A model generated the notes under the pieces. It had not been told where the DNA came from, searched no databases, and worked only from the letters and a program-made list of their open reading frames with translations. Shown here piece after piece: positions 15,931 through 24,161 of a stretch of 64,000 nucleotides of DNA. The stretch covers positions 3,832 through 67,831 of the forward strand of contig ONAY01000005.1 of NCBI GenBank assembly GCA_900315895.1. Reading direction: 5' to 3'. The translations under genes were made by a program, and so were the position numbers. Position 1 is the stretch's first letter; the number at the start of each line of letters is the position of its first letter. Origin of the DNA: an uncultured Eubacteriales bacterium. GTDB taxonomy: Bacteria; Bacillota; Clostridia; Peptostreptococcales; Anaerovoracaceae.

Positions 15931-17271
15931 ATGGCATTTGAGAGTTTATCGGACAGACTACAAGACACTTTCAAAAAATTAAGAGGCAAGGGAGTTCTTA
16001 CCGAGGAAGACATCGATAAGGCCATGCGCGAGGTGAAGCTTGCGCTTCTGGAAGCGGACGTCAACTTCAAGGTGGTAAAGGAATTCGTGGCTGAGGTCAA
16101 GGAAAAGGCGCTGGGTGCTGATGTACTCAAGAGTCTGACCCCCGGACAGCAGGTGGTGAAGATCGTAAACGACGAGCTCATCGATCTTTTGGGCGGTACA
16201 AATTCCAAGCTGACCTATTCACCCTCAGGATTCACCACCATCCTTATGGTTGGTCTCCAGGGAACAGGTAAGACCACTACCTGCGGTAAGCTGGCTGCAT
16301 ATCTGAAAAGAGAAGGGAAGCACCCGATGCTTGCGGCCTGCGACATCTACAGGCCCGCAGCTATAGATCAGCTGGAGATCGTGGGCAAGCAGGTGAACGT
16401 GCCTGTATACGTGGAACGCGACAACAGGAAGGCTGAGGAGATAGCTCTCCACGCCAAGGCTGAGGCCGAGAGGAAGGGGCTTAATGTTCTTATCGTCGAT
16501 ACCGCAGGACGTCTTCAGATAGATGAGGCCCTCATGGAGGAGCTTGCCAGGATAAGGCAGACGGTGAAACCCCATGAGATCCTGCTGGTGGTGGACGCCT
16601 TAACAGGTCAGGACGCAGTAAATGCCGCCAAAGGCTTCAACGAGAGGCTTGGCATCGACGGTATCATCATGACCAAGATGGACGGCGATTCCAGAGGAGG
16701 AGCGGCACTCAGCGCCAAGAAGGTCACAGGCAAGCCGGTGAAGTTCATAGGTATGGGCGAGAAACTGGATGCGCTGGAGCCCTTCCATCCCGAGAGAATG
16801 GCATCCCGTATCCTGGGAATGGGCGACATGATGACCCTCATCGAGAAGGCTCAGGAGAATTACGATGAGGAGAAGGCCGCTGCCCTTGAAAAGAAACTGA
16901 GAAGAAACGAATTCACTCTGGAGGACTTCCTGGATCAGATGGGTGAAGTCAGGAATATGGGCGGCCTTGCCAAGATCATAGATATGCTGCCCGGCGTCAA
17001 CAAGAAGGACGTGACGGATGACGCCATCGACAGCGGAGAGAAGGAATTCGCACAGATGGAAGCCATAATAAGGTCCATGACCCTTGAGGAAAGGCGCAAA
17101 CCCGAGATCCTCAACGCTTCCAGAAGGAAACGCATAGCAGCCGGTTCAGGCCAGTCTGTGACCAAAGTAAATCAGATGATCAAAAAGTATGAGGATGCAA
17201 AGAAGCTGATGAAGCAGATGAACAATCCCAACTTTATGAAAAAGGGCAGGTTCAGAGGCCTGTTCGGATAA
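15931..17271 (+). CDS. ffh: Signal recognition particle protein Ffh (SRP54)
   Basis: GTPase of the signal recognition particle, delivering nascent membrane and secreted proteins to FtsY. 446 residues: N domain (1-90), G domain with P-loop [16 protein letters not shown] and TKMDGD, then the methionine-rich M domain (about 300-446; [37 protein letters not shown]) that binds 4.5S/6S RNA and signal peptides. Its C-terminus ends in the usual glycine-rich FRGLFG. Located between ylxM and rpsP. No SRP RNA gene was found in the window. Confidence 0.98.
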   Translation: MAFESLSDRLQDTFKKLRGKGVLTEEDIDKAMREVKLALLEADVNFKVVKEFVAEVKEKALGADVLKSLTPGQQVVKIVNDELIDLLGGTNSKLTYSPSGFTTILMVGLQGTGKTTTCGKLAAYLKREGKHPMLAACDIYRPAAIDQLEIVGKQVNVPVYVERDNRKAEEIALHAKAEAERKGLNVLIVDTAGRLQIDEALMEELARIRQTVKPHEILLVVDALTGQDAVNAAKGFNERLGIDGIIMTKMDGDSRGGAALSAKKVTGKPVKFIGMGEKLDALEPFHPERMASRILGMGDMMTLIEKAQENYDEEKAAALEKKLRRNEFTLEDFLDQMGEVRNMGGLAKIIDMLPGVNKKDVTDDAIDSGEKEFAQMEAIIRSMTLEERRKPEILNASRRKRIAAGSGQSVTKVNQMIKKYEDAKKLMKQMNNPNFMKKGRFRGLFG

Positions 17272-17293
17272 ATATTTTAGAAGGAGAACAAAA

Positions 17294-17536
17294 ATGGTAA
17301 GAATCAGATTAAAGAGAATGGGTGCACACAAGAAGCCTTTCTACAGAGTAGTGGTAGCAGATCAGAGATCTCCCAGAGACGGCAGATTCATCGAGGAGCT
17401 TGGATACTATGATCCCATGACAGAACCCAAGACCATCAAGATCGACGCTGAAAAGGCTCAGAAATGGCTTAATGACGGCGCTCAGCCCACAGATACTGTA
17501 AAGGCTCTGTTCAAGAAGTCCGGGATCTTAGAGTAA
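17294..17536 (+). CDS. rpsP: 30S ribosomal protein S16
   Basis: 80 residues beginning [18 protein letters not shown], the highly conserved S16 N-terminus, with the following [22 protein letters not shown]. Normal length. AGAAGGAGA precedes the ATG. In the standard ffh-rpsP-khpA-rimM-trmD order. Confidence 0.98.
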   Translation: MVRIRLKRMGAHKKPFYRVVVADQRSPRDGRFIEELGYYDPMTEPKTIKIDAEKAQKWLNDGAQPTDTVKALFKKSGILE

Positions 17537-17560
17537 TTCCGGGAAAGTCGGTGAACAGTC

Positions 17561-17818
17561 ATGACACATTTAGTTGAGACCATAGCCAAGTCGCTGGTCG
17601 ATAAGCCGGAGGAGGTCTTCGTGACTGAATCTGAAGAAAGAGATGGAACGGTCATCAAGCTTTCTGTGGCGAAGGACGATATGGGCAAGGTCATTGGCAA
17701 GCAGGGAAGGATAGCTAAGGCCATCAGGACTGTTGTCAAAGCAAAGGCCGCTAAGGAAAACAAAAACGTCGCTGTTGAGATCGGCAGAGACGATGAGGAA
17801 CCGGTGACCGAAGAGTAG
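17561..17818 (+). CDS. khpA: KH-domain RNA-binding protein KhpA (YlqC)
   Basis: 85 residues comprising a single type II KH domain with the GKVIGKQGRIAKAIRT motif (GxxG loop IGKQGR). KhpA pairs with KhpB/EloR (Jag) and affects cell elongation and division in Gram-positive bacteria. It follows rpsP by 24 bases. The C-terminus is acidic (GRDDEEPVTEE). Confidence 0.95.
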   Translation: MTHLVETIAKSLVDKPEEVFVTESEERDGTVIKLSVAKDDMGKVIGKQGRIAKAIRTVVKAKAAKENKNVAVEIGRDDEEPVTEE

Positions 17819-17825
17819 AAAGAGC

Positions 17826-17846
17826 GGCCGCAAGTTTTTTGCGGCC
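17826..17846 (+). terminator. Hairpin between khpA and rimM
   Basis: Eight-bp stem GGCCGCAA (17826-17833) with TTGCGGCC (17839-17846) and a GTTTT loop, followed by TGATTTTG. The T tract is poor, so it may attenuate or stabilise rather than fully terminate. It lies 14 bases before the rimM ATG, where an SD would be expected. Confidence 0.55.
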
Positions 17847-17859
17847 TGATTTTGTATTT

Positions 17860-18384
17860 ATGGAAAAGATCCTTATCGGAAAAATAGTTGCGGCCTCCGG
17901 CCTTAAAGGGGAGGTCAAGGCATATAATTACGCTCAGTCTGTGGAGCGGTTCGGAAAGGTGAGTCAGGTCATTCTCTCCAAGGGCGGAAGTGACACTGTC
18001 TATGACATAGAGAAGGTCCGCTATCAGAACGGTATGGCCGTACTGAAGCTCAAGGGAGTAAATGACCGGGACCAGGCTGAAGCCATAAGGGAATCCATGG
18101 TCTACATAACAGAGGAGGACCTGGAAGAGCTTCCTGAAGGCATGTATTATGTTAAAGACATGATCGGCCTTAAGGTGGTGGATACCGGCCTCTATGGCGA
18201 AGTGGGGACCGTAAAGGACGTGCTCCAGAACACTTCCCAGGATGTCTATGTGGTGAAGACCCCTTCCGGCAGGGAGATAATGATCCCTGCGGTGAAGGAG
18301 TTCATAAAGGACATAGACATCAAAGGGGGCGTGCTTACCGTTGCGCTGATCCCCGGATTCGGCACCGATGAGGAATTAAGGTAA
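17860..18384 (+). CDS. rimM: 16S rRNA processing protein RimM
   Basis: 174 residues. N-terminal RimM barrel (ILIGKIVAASGLKGEVKAYNY) and C-terminal PRC-barrel (LPEGMYYVKDMIGLKVVD, GREIMIPAVKEFIKDIDI). RimM assists maturation of the 30S subunit head and binds S19. I placed the start at ATG 17860, where family homology begins; a TTG at 17839 would add seven residues from inside a hairpin. No Shine-Dalgarno sequence is visible before 17860 and a hairpin lies immediately upstream, so translation may depend on coupling or be low. One base before trmD. Confidence 0.93.
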   Translation: MEKILIGKIVAASGLKGEVKAYNYAQSVERFGKVSQVILSKGGSDTVYDIEKVRYQNGMAVLKLKGVNDRDQAEAIRESMVYITEEDLEELPEGMYYVKDMIGLKVVDTGLYGEVGTVKDVLQNTSQDVYVVKTPSGREIMIPAVKEFIKDIDIKGGVLTVALIPGFGTDEELR

Positions 18385-18385
18385 G

Positions 18386-19150
18386 ATGAAGATCAACGTT
18401 CTTACGACCTTTACGGACATGTTCAAAGCAATCACCGAGAATTCCATGACAGGAAGAGCGGTGGCGGCAGGTCTTGTGGATATTGACCTGCTGGATATAA
18501 GGGATTTCACCAGGGATAAACATAATTCCACAGATGATATGCCCTTCGGAGGTGGCTGCGGCATGGTAATGACCACCCAGCCTGTTTTCGATTGTCTGAG
18601 ATCCATCGAGGGCGTGAGGGAGCATCCCATAATCTACATGTCACCGAGAGGGAAGATCATGGATGAGGAGCTCATAAGAAGCCTGGCGGATCAGGAGGAA
18701 TTCACGGTTCTCTGCGGTCACTACGAAGGAGTTGACCAGAGGATCCTGGACTACTGGAACATCAGAGAGGTCTCCATAGGTGACTACATCCTGACAGGAG
18801 GAGAGCTTCCTGCCATGGTCCTCATGGATTCCGTGCTCAGGTTCATCCCGGGAGTTTTGGGCAACCAGGGCTCCGTGGAGGATGAGTCCATCTACTCCGG
18901 ACTTCTGGAGGCTGACCAATACACAAGGCCCCGAGTCTATGAGGGGATGGAGGTCCCTGAGATCCTCACTCAGGGGGATCACAAAAAGATAGCCCTCTGG
19001 AAGCTTATGCAGTCCATGGAACTTACAGCCCGGAGGCGGCCTGATCTTTTCAGAGCCTGGACGGAAAGCGACCCGGATCTTTCTGCCTTCACCAAGAGGG
19101 AGAAAAAGGAGATCCTGGCCCTTTCCAAAAAACTATTAAATACACTATGA
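18386..19150 (+). CDS. trmD: tRNA (guanine(37)-N1)-methyltransferase TrmD
   Basis: SPOUT-class methyltransferase that makes m1G37 in tRNAs reading CNN codons, preventing +1 frameshifts. 254 residues with KINVLTTFTDMF at the start, DDMPFGGGCGMVM, the trefoil-knot SAM site around VLCGHYEGVDQRI and EVSIGDYILTGGELPAM, and a C-terminal helical domain. rplS, which usually follows trmD in Firmicutes, is absent; the next gene is a membrane protein with its own promoter. Confidence 0.97.
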   Translation: MKINVLTTFTDMFKAITENSMTGRAVAAGLVDIDLLDIRDFTRDKHNSTDDMPFGGGCGMVMTTQPVFDCLRSIEGVREHPIIYMSPRGKIMDEELIRSLADQEEFTVLCGHYEGVDQRILDYWNIREVSIGDYILTGGELPAMVLMDSVLRFIPGVLGNQGSVEDESIYSGLLEADQYTRPRVYEGMEVPEILTQGDHKKIALWKLMQSMELTARRRPDLFRAWTESDPDLSAFTKREKKEILALSKKLLNTL

Positions 19151-19151
19151 G

Positions 19152-19180
19152 TTGTATTATTACGGCTTTTATGGTAAAAT
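19152..19180 (+). promoter_or_regulatory. Promoter before the hlyD-like/ylmE/sepF cluster
   Basis: TTGTAT (19152-19157), 17-base spacer, TAAAAT (19175-19180), immediately after the trmD stop and 44 bases before the next ATG. Confidence 0.6.
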
Positions 19181-19223
19181 AACCACAATAATGTGGTAAA
19201 AGGGGAAAAGTCGGAAAGACGAG

Positions 19224-20495
19224 ATGAGATTATCCAAAAATGGGAAAATCAAATTAGCTGTAGCGGGGTTTTTGATCCTGGTGGTGCTGCTGTATTTTTT
19301 GATATATGTGGCGCCGGGGATCTCTGATATTTTTGTTGAGACCTACACTGCAGAATACGGCACGCTGGACGTGGACTATTCAGCGGACTGCGTAGCTGTC
19401 AGGACAGAGAGGCTTTACACGGCGGATTATCCCGGGGCTGTGACCAGAGTGGCAAACCCGGGGGACCTTAAGACCGTGTCTTCCAACATAGTGAACGTAG
19501 GGGGCACAGCCTACTACTGTCAGGAAAGAGGAGTGGTCGGATACCAGTACGATGACATGGAGACCGTGCTCACACCTGAGACCATGATGGAGGTGGGGCC
19601 ATCCTCCCTTCATCCTGCAGAGGATGAGAACGGCCAGCCAGTATATGAGCTAAAGGATTGTGTCTCTGCAGATGCCATAGCAGGAGACCCGGTCTACAAG
19701 ATCTACGATAACCAGACCTGGTATCTTCTGACATTCCTGGACAAGGATACTGCGAAGGCCGTAAGGGATGCCGGAGCAGTAACAGTTGAGCTTCCGGATG
19801 AATCCAAGACTAAGCTTAAGTTCAGGGTCCACTACGTGGATGAGATCCAGGAAGAGGAGACAACGTCGGAATCTGCAGATGACAGCGGGAATACTGAGAC
19901 CAATGACGGAGCCGGCAATGACGAACCGGAGGATCAGGAGCCTCAGGGAACGGCAGGTGTCATCAAGAGCATAGTGGAAGACGTCTATAGCCCTAAGGAT
20001 CTCACCGTTGATTCCAAGATCACCCAGACCGTGACCAGTGCCAAGACCATAGTGGAAACCGCACTTGAGGCCAAGGATCAGGAGACTGCGGAGGGTACAG
20101 GAGATCAGGAAACTTCTTCTGAACCTACGGATGACCAGGCTGAGTCAGAAGATCAGGAGAAGCTTTACAGAGTGATCCTCTCCTGCAACAGGTACTATTC
20201 TGAATTGGGCAGCCTGAGGTATGCAACAGTCAGGATCATAACAGCCCAGAAGACCGGAATAATCCTGGAAAACGGCTCGATCACCCAAGTGGACGGCAAA
20301 AAAGGCGTATATGTGGTCAACAAGTACGGCGACTACGTATTCACCCCTATAAGCATAATAAGTGTGGTAGGAGACAAGACCGTGGTGGAGAGCCACACCT
20401 TCTACGACAGAGAAACAGATACTACATACTATACTGTTGATAATTACGACAAAATAAAGAAAAGAGGCGGGGGCGAAGATGTCGATCAGGGATAA
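19224..20495 (+). CDS. HlyD-like membrane-anchored protein of the division cluster
   Basis: 423 residues. One N-terminal membrane helix (about 12-31), then an extracytoplasmic part with HlyD/biotinyl-lipoyl-like features (YSADCVAVRTERLYTADYPGAVTRV). Two acidic low-complexity inserts occur (residues about 210-245 and 285-315, rich in E, D, T, S and Q). The C-terminal segment (LYRVILSCNRYYSELGSLRYATVRII to YVVNKYGDYVFTPI) resembles the end of adaptor proteins. Such proteins commonly lie before ylmE in clostridia and are annotated as HlyD family, though no ABC partner is nearby. It overlaps ylmE by 17 bases. Function unknown; an envelope or division role is suggested by context. Confidence 0.7.
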   Translation: MRLSKNGKIKLAVAGFLILVVLLYFLIYVAPGISDIFVETYTAEYGTLDVDYSADCVAVRTERLYTADYPGAVTRVANPGDLKTVSSNIVNVGGTAYYCQERGVVGYQYDDMETVLTPETMMEVGPSSLHPAEDENGQPVYELKDCVSADAIAGDPVYKIYDNQTWYLLTFLDKDTAKAVRDAGAVTVELPDESKTKLKFRVHYVDEIQEEETTSESADDSGNTETNDGAGNDEPEDQEPQGTAGVIKSIVEDVYSPKDLTVDSKITQTVTSAKTIVETALEAKDQETAEGTGDQETSSEPTDDQAESEDQEKLYRVILSCNRYYSELGSLRYATVRIITAQKTGIILENGSITQVDGKKGVYVVNKYGDYVFTPISIISVVGDKTVVESHTFYDRETDTTYYTVDNYDKIKKRGGGEDVDQG

Positions 20496-21186
20496 TATCG
20501 AATACATCAACAAGCTCAAAAACGAAGCCGCCCTTAAGTCCGGAAGGACAGGGGACGACGTTCTTCTCGTGGCGGTCACCAAGCTTCACGACGCAGATGA
20601 GATCAATGAAGCTATCGACTGCGGAATCACCGACATAGGTGAGAACAAGGTCCAGGAGATAATGAACAAATACGAGAAGGTCAAACCCGTAAGATGGCAT
20701 CTCATCGGCCATCTTCAGACAAATAAGGTAAAGTATATCATCGACAAGGTTGCCATGATACACTCAGTGGAGTCTCTCCATCTTGCTCAGGAGATAGACA
20801 AGAGGGCAGCTCAGCACGGTATCACCATGGATATTTTGATCCAGGTGAACTCCGCTGAAGAGGAGAGCAAGTTCGGCATCTCCGTGGAGGAGACCGAGCA
20901 GATGATCAGGGATATCCTGGACAACTGCCCGAACCTTAGGATCAGGGGACTGATGTGCATCGCACCTTACGAAGAGGATCCGGAGAACGCAGCCATTTAC
21001 TTCAGAGAAGTCAAGGAACTCTACGACCGTTACTCCGCCATCGATCATCCGAATTTAGACTTTAAATATCTTTCCATGGGAATGTCCAACGACTTTCAGG
21101 TCGCTATCCAGGAAGGCTCCAATCTCATAAGAGTCGGAACAGCCATCTTCGGACAGAGGGACTACTCCAGAAAGATGGGAGAATAG
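20479..21186 (+). CDS. ylmE: YggS/YlmE family pyridoxal phosphate homeostasis protein
   Basis: 235 residues, single TIM-barrel alanine-racemase-like domain without the second domain. The PLP lysine lies in LLVAVTKLHDADEI, with IGENKVQE, WHLIGHLQTNKV, and the phosphate-binding end LSMGMSNDFQVAIQEGSNLIRVGTAIFG. Members bind PLP and affect its homeostasis and amino-acid pools; no enzymatic activity is known. Position before sepF is conserved in Firmicutes. Confidence 0.95.
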   Translation: MSIRDNIEYINKLKNEAALKSGRTGDDVLLVAVTKLHDADEINEAIDCGITDIGENKVQEIMNKYEKVKPVRWHLIGHLQTNKVKYIIDKVAMIHSVESLHLAQEIDKRAAQHGITMDILIQVNSAEEESKFGISVEETEQMIRDILDNCPNLRIRGLMCIAPYEEDPENAAIYFREVKELYDRYSAIDHPNLDFKYLSMGMSNDFQVAIQEGSNLIRVGTAIFGQRDYSRKMGE

Positions 21187-21235
21187 ATAATAACTTCGCA
21201 AAAAACACGATTTACTGAATAAAAGGAGAACAACT

Positions 21236-21760
21236 ATGGGAATTAAGGAAACTCTCGGAAAGATAGTCGGACTTGAACCGGACGAAGAAACCATTACAGA
21301 AGAAGAGATCGAAAAGGAAAAGGACAAGCTCAGACAGTCTGCAGCTCCTGCAAGGCCCCATACGCCTTCCGTAGCACCTGCACCGGTCCAGAAGCCTGCA
21401 CCGTCCGTTATCGGCCGTGAACAGGCCGCTCAGAGCCTTAGATCCAACACAGCCTTCACAGGCACTGCAGCCTTCAAGCTGGTAGTCATCGAGCCCAAGA
21501 GCTTTGACGAGTGCCCCAAGCTGGTGGACAGCTTAAAGGGCAGAAGACCGGTCATCATCAACCTGGAGAACGTTGAGACTGACACAGCCAAAAAGATCTT
21601 CGATTTCCTTTCCGGCGCCATCTATGCCTTAAACGGCGGAGTACAGAAGGTATCCAACAACATCTTCATCTTCGCACCTGAATCAGTGGACATCGCTTCC
21701 TCCCAGGAGGACGGCAGAAACTTTGAATTCGGCAAGGGCTCTTCCAGCTGGGCCAAATAG
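21236..21760 (+). CDS. sepF: Cell division protein SepF
   Basis: 174 residues. N-terminal amphipathic membrane-binding helix (MGIKETLGKIVGL), a linker rich in P and A (about 35-60), and the C-terminal SepF domain (about 80-160, FKLVVIEPKSFDECPKLVDSL, RPVIINLENVETDTAKKIFDFLSGAIYALNG). SepF polymerises into rings and tethers FtsZ to the membrane. AAGGAGA precedes the ATG. Neighbours ylmE, ylmG and divIVA are the conserved division cluster. Confidence 0.95.
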   Translation: MGIKETLGKIVGLEPDEETITEEEIEKEKDKLRQSAAPARPHTPSVAPAPVQKPAPSVIGREQAAQSLRSNTAFTGTAAFKLVVIEPKSFDECPKLVDSLKGRRPVIINLENVETDTAKKIFDFLSGAIYALNGGVQKVSNNIFIFAPESVDIASSQEDGRNFEFGKGSSSWAK

Positions 21761-21778
21761 GAAAACTGAGGTAGGCCT

Positions 21779-22063
21779 ATGGCATATGTATTGATCAGAG
21801 CGATCAGCCTTTTTGCTGAAGTGCTGGAGCTGATGCTTCTGGCAAGAGCGCTCTTAAGCTGGTTTGTAAGAGACCAGTATTCCACTTTAGGCAAGATATA
21901 CATCGCCATCATTCGCTTCACGGAGCCTATCGTGGCTCCCTGCAGAAGGGCACTGTCCAAGCTCAATACAGGGATGTTCGATTTCTCTGTGCTTCTGGCA
22001 ATGCTATTGATCAGCGCTGTATCAAATATTCTCATCAGGATAATCTATATGATCGCCTTTTAG
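21779..22063 (+). CDS. ylmG: YggT family membrane protein (YlmG)
   Basis: 94 residues with two hydrophobic segments (about 4-27 and 65-93) flanking the conserved LLARALLSWFVRD and IIRFTEPIVAPCRRAL motifs. YlmG/YggT proteins are linked to envelope or division processes (and to nucleoid distribution in chloroplast relatives), without a settled biochemical role. Sits 18 bases after sepF. Confidence 0.93.
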   Translation: MAYVLIRAISLFAEVLELMLLARALLSWFVRDQYSTLGKIYIAIIRFTEPIVAPCRRALSKLNTGMFDFSVLLAMLLISAVSNILIRIIYMIAF

Positions 22064-22088
22064 GGGCATCAACTAAGGAGCAAAAAAC

Positions 22089-22727
22089 ATGATCACACCT
22101 TCGGACATTGAAAACAAAGATTTCAAGAGAGCAAAAAAAGGATATGACTGTGATGAAGTGGACGAATTCCTTGACCTCATCATCGTGGACATGGAAAAAC
22201 TGCTTCAGGAGAACCGCAAGCTCAAAGAGGAGCTTTCCAAGGTGAATACACAGGTGGACAAGCACATGTCATCTGAGAGCTCGGTATATGAGACTTTGGC
22301 AGCTGCAAAGCAGCTCATGAATGACATCGCAGCATCCGCTGAGAAGAGGGCTGAGATCCTTCTTAAGAACGCTGAACTGGAGGCATCCCTCATTACCCGT
22401 GAAGCCAAGGAGAATATCTCCAGATATACGGAAGAGGGCAACCGCCTCATGGGAAGAGTGGAGTCTTTGAGAGACAGATACAGAGACATGCTCAAGGACG
22501 AGCTGTTAAAGCTGGACGCCTCCGCGAACAATGACTTCTTCAGTGAATTTGCCGATGACTTCATTCCGGCTTCCATTCAGGGAATGACTGAAGCTGAGGA
22601 AAGAGAGAAGGACAAGAGCAGAGATCTGGAGAGGACCAGAGTGATGGGCGGACAGAACCATGGCGGTCAGGACATGTCAAAGACGGTAGTGGTAAGCAAG
22701 GACGCACTGACGAATTCTGCTAAATGA
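22089..22727 (+). CDS. divIVA: DivIVA domain protein
   Basis: 212 residues. The N-terminal lipid-binding domain (MITPSDIENKDFKRAKKGYD, CDEVDEFLDLI) is followed by long coiled coils (about 30-75 and 90-165) and a polar tail. DivIVA marks negatively curved membrane at poles and division sites and recruits partners. Good SD (AAGGAG). The end overlaps the lspA start by four bases (ATGA). Confidence 0.95.
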   Translation: MITPSDIENKDFKRAKKGYDCDEVDEFLDLIIVDMEKLLQENRKLKEELSKVNTQVDKHMSSESSVYETLAAAKQLMNDIAASAEKRAEILLKNAELEASLITREAKENISRYTEEGNRLMGRVESLRDRYRDMLKDELLKLDASANNDFFSEFADDFIPASIQGMTEAEEREKDKSRDLERTRVMGGQNHGGQDMSKTVVVSKDALTNSAK

Positions 22728-23200
22728 TGAAGAAAGCTGATATAATATTAATGGCTCTGGTGATCCTGCTGGATCAGGCCCTCAAAGCGTATATCAGGTC
22801 CATTCTTCCCGTGGGAGGGAGCATAGACCTGATCGGAAGCTTTTTCTCCATTACACATGTGGAAAATACGGGGGCTGCTTTCAGCATCTTGTCAGGCAAC
22901 GCAGGCATACTTCTGGTATTCACGGGAGTCCTTGTCCTGATAGGCATCTATTACCTTATAAAGCATAAGGATGCCCACTGGACATTGCACATGTCCCTGT
23001 CCCTGATCATTTCAGGCGGCATAGCGAATATGATCGACAGGGCGCTGAAGGCCAGCGTGACGGACATGTTCGATTTTCACTTTTGGCCTGTGTTCAACAT
23101 TGCGGACATAGCCGTTTGCGTGGGATGCGTACTGCTCATAATCTACGTGCTGGCTGATCCGGACAGTAAGTTAAAAGAGAACAAGCGAAACAATGGATAA
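22724..23200 (+). CDS. lspA: Lipoprotein signal peptidase LspA (signal peptidase II)
   Basis: 158 residues with four membrane helices. The two catalytic aspartates are in the conserved SGGIANMIDR and FNIADIAVCVG motifs, with VENTGAAFSI upstream. It cleaves prolipoprotein signal peptides after diacylglyceryl modification; the TRAP solute-binding lipoprotein at 46990 would be a substrate. Its last eight bases overlap rluD, a common arrangement. Confidence 0.97.
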   Translation: MMKKADIILMALVILLDQALKAYIRSILPVGGSIDLIGSFFSITHVENTGAAFSILSGNAGILLVFTGVLVLIGIYYLIKHKDAHWTLHMSLSLIISGGIANMIDRALKASVTDMFDFHFWPVFNIADIAVCVGCVLLIIYVLADPDSKLKENKRNNG

Positions 23201-24137
23201 CACCTATAGTTTCACAATTGAAAAAGAAATGGAAGGCACCAGGATCGATTCGGTGCTTTCTTTGCTATTGGCGGACCTTTCGAGAAACTATGTGACCCGC
23301 CTCATCGAAAAGGGTGCTCTCACGGTGAACGGGAGACCCTGCACCCTAAAGAAGTATAAGGTAAAGGAGGGAGATCTTGCTGAGATCACCATACCCGAGC
23401 CTGAGGTGCTGGACATACAGGCTGAAAACATCCCCCTTGAGATAGTATACGAGGACGATGATCTTTTAGTGGTCAATAAGCCCAGAGGAATGGTGGTCCA
23501 CCCGGCCCCGGGGAATTACAGCGGCACCATGGTAAACGCTCTGATGTATCACCTGGAGGACAGGCTCTCATCCATAAACGGGGTGATCAGGCCGGGGATC
23601 GTTCACAGGATAGACAAGGATACGTCCGGGCTTCTGGTGGTGGCGAAGAATGACAAAGCCCACGAAGATCTGGCCAGGCAGCTCAAGGAGCACAGCGTGG
23701 TGCGCAGATATTTTGCACTGGTTTACGATAACATAAATATTGACAACGGCACCGTTGATGAACCCATCGGAATAGATCCGAAGAACCGCCTGAGAAAGAA
23801 GGTGGGAGGAGATGGGCCCAGAGAGGCAGTCACCCACTACGAGGTCCTGGAAAGGTTCGGTAAATACACCCTTATCCAGTGCAGACTGGAGACGGGCAGG
23901 ACTCATCAGATAAGGGTCCACATGGCATATATCAAACATCCTTTGGTGGGAGACCTTCTCTACGGGCCGCAAAGACAGCCGGAGTGGCTGGATGGTCAGA
24001 TGCTCCACGCGGGAGTCTTGGGCTTCGTCCATCCTTCCACAGGAGAGTATCTGGAGTTCAAGGCTCCGATACCGGAATATTTCAGAGAAAATATGAACAG
24101 ACTGGGACTGGTATCCCATGTCATAGATAATATATAA
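23193..24137 (+). CDS. rluD: RluD-family 23S rRNA pseudouridine synthase
   Basis: 314 residues. N-terminal S4 RNA-binding domain (about 13-75; SVLSLLLADLSRNYVTRLIEKG) and catalytic domain with the HRIDKDTSGLLVVAKN motif holding the active aspartate. RLETGRTHQIRVHMA is also present. RluD subfamily enzymes modify uridines in helix 69 of 23S rRNA; the exact target cannot be told from sequence. The lspA-rluD pair is conserved. Confidence 0.94.
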   Translation: MDNTYSFTIEKEMEGTRIDSVLSLLLADLSRNYVTRLIEKGALTVNGRPCTLKKYKVKEGDLAEITIPEPEVLDIQAENIPLEIVYEDDDLLVVNKPRGMVVHPAPGNYSGTMVNALMYHLEDRLSSINGVIRPGIVHRIDKDTSGLLVVAKNDKAHEDLARQLKEHSVVRRYFALVYDNINIDNGTVDEPIGIDPKNRLRKKVGGDGPREAVTHYEVLERFGKYTLIQCRLETGRTHQIRVHMAYIKHPLVGDLLYGPQRQPEWLDGQMLHAGVLGFVHPSTGEYLEFKAPIPEYFRENMNRLGLVSHVIDNI

Positions 24138-24161
24138 CAGACAGAGGGAGAGATCCGGAAC

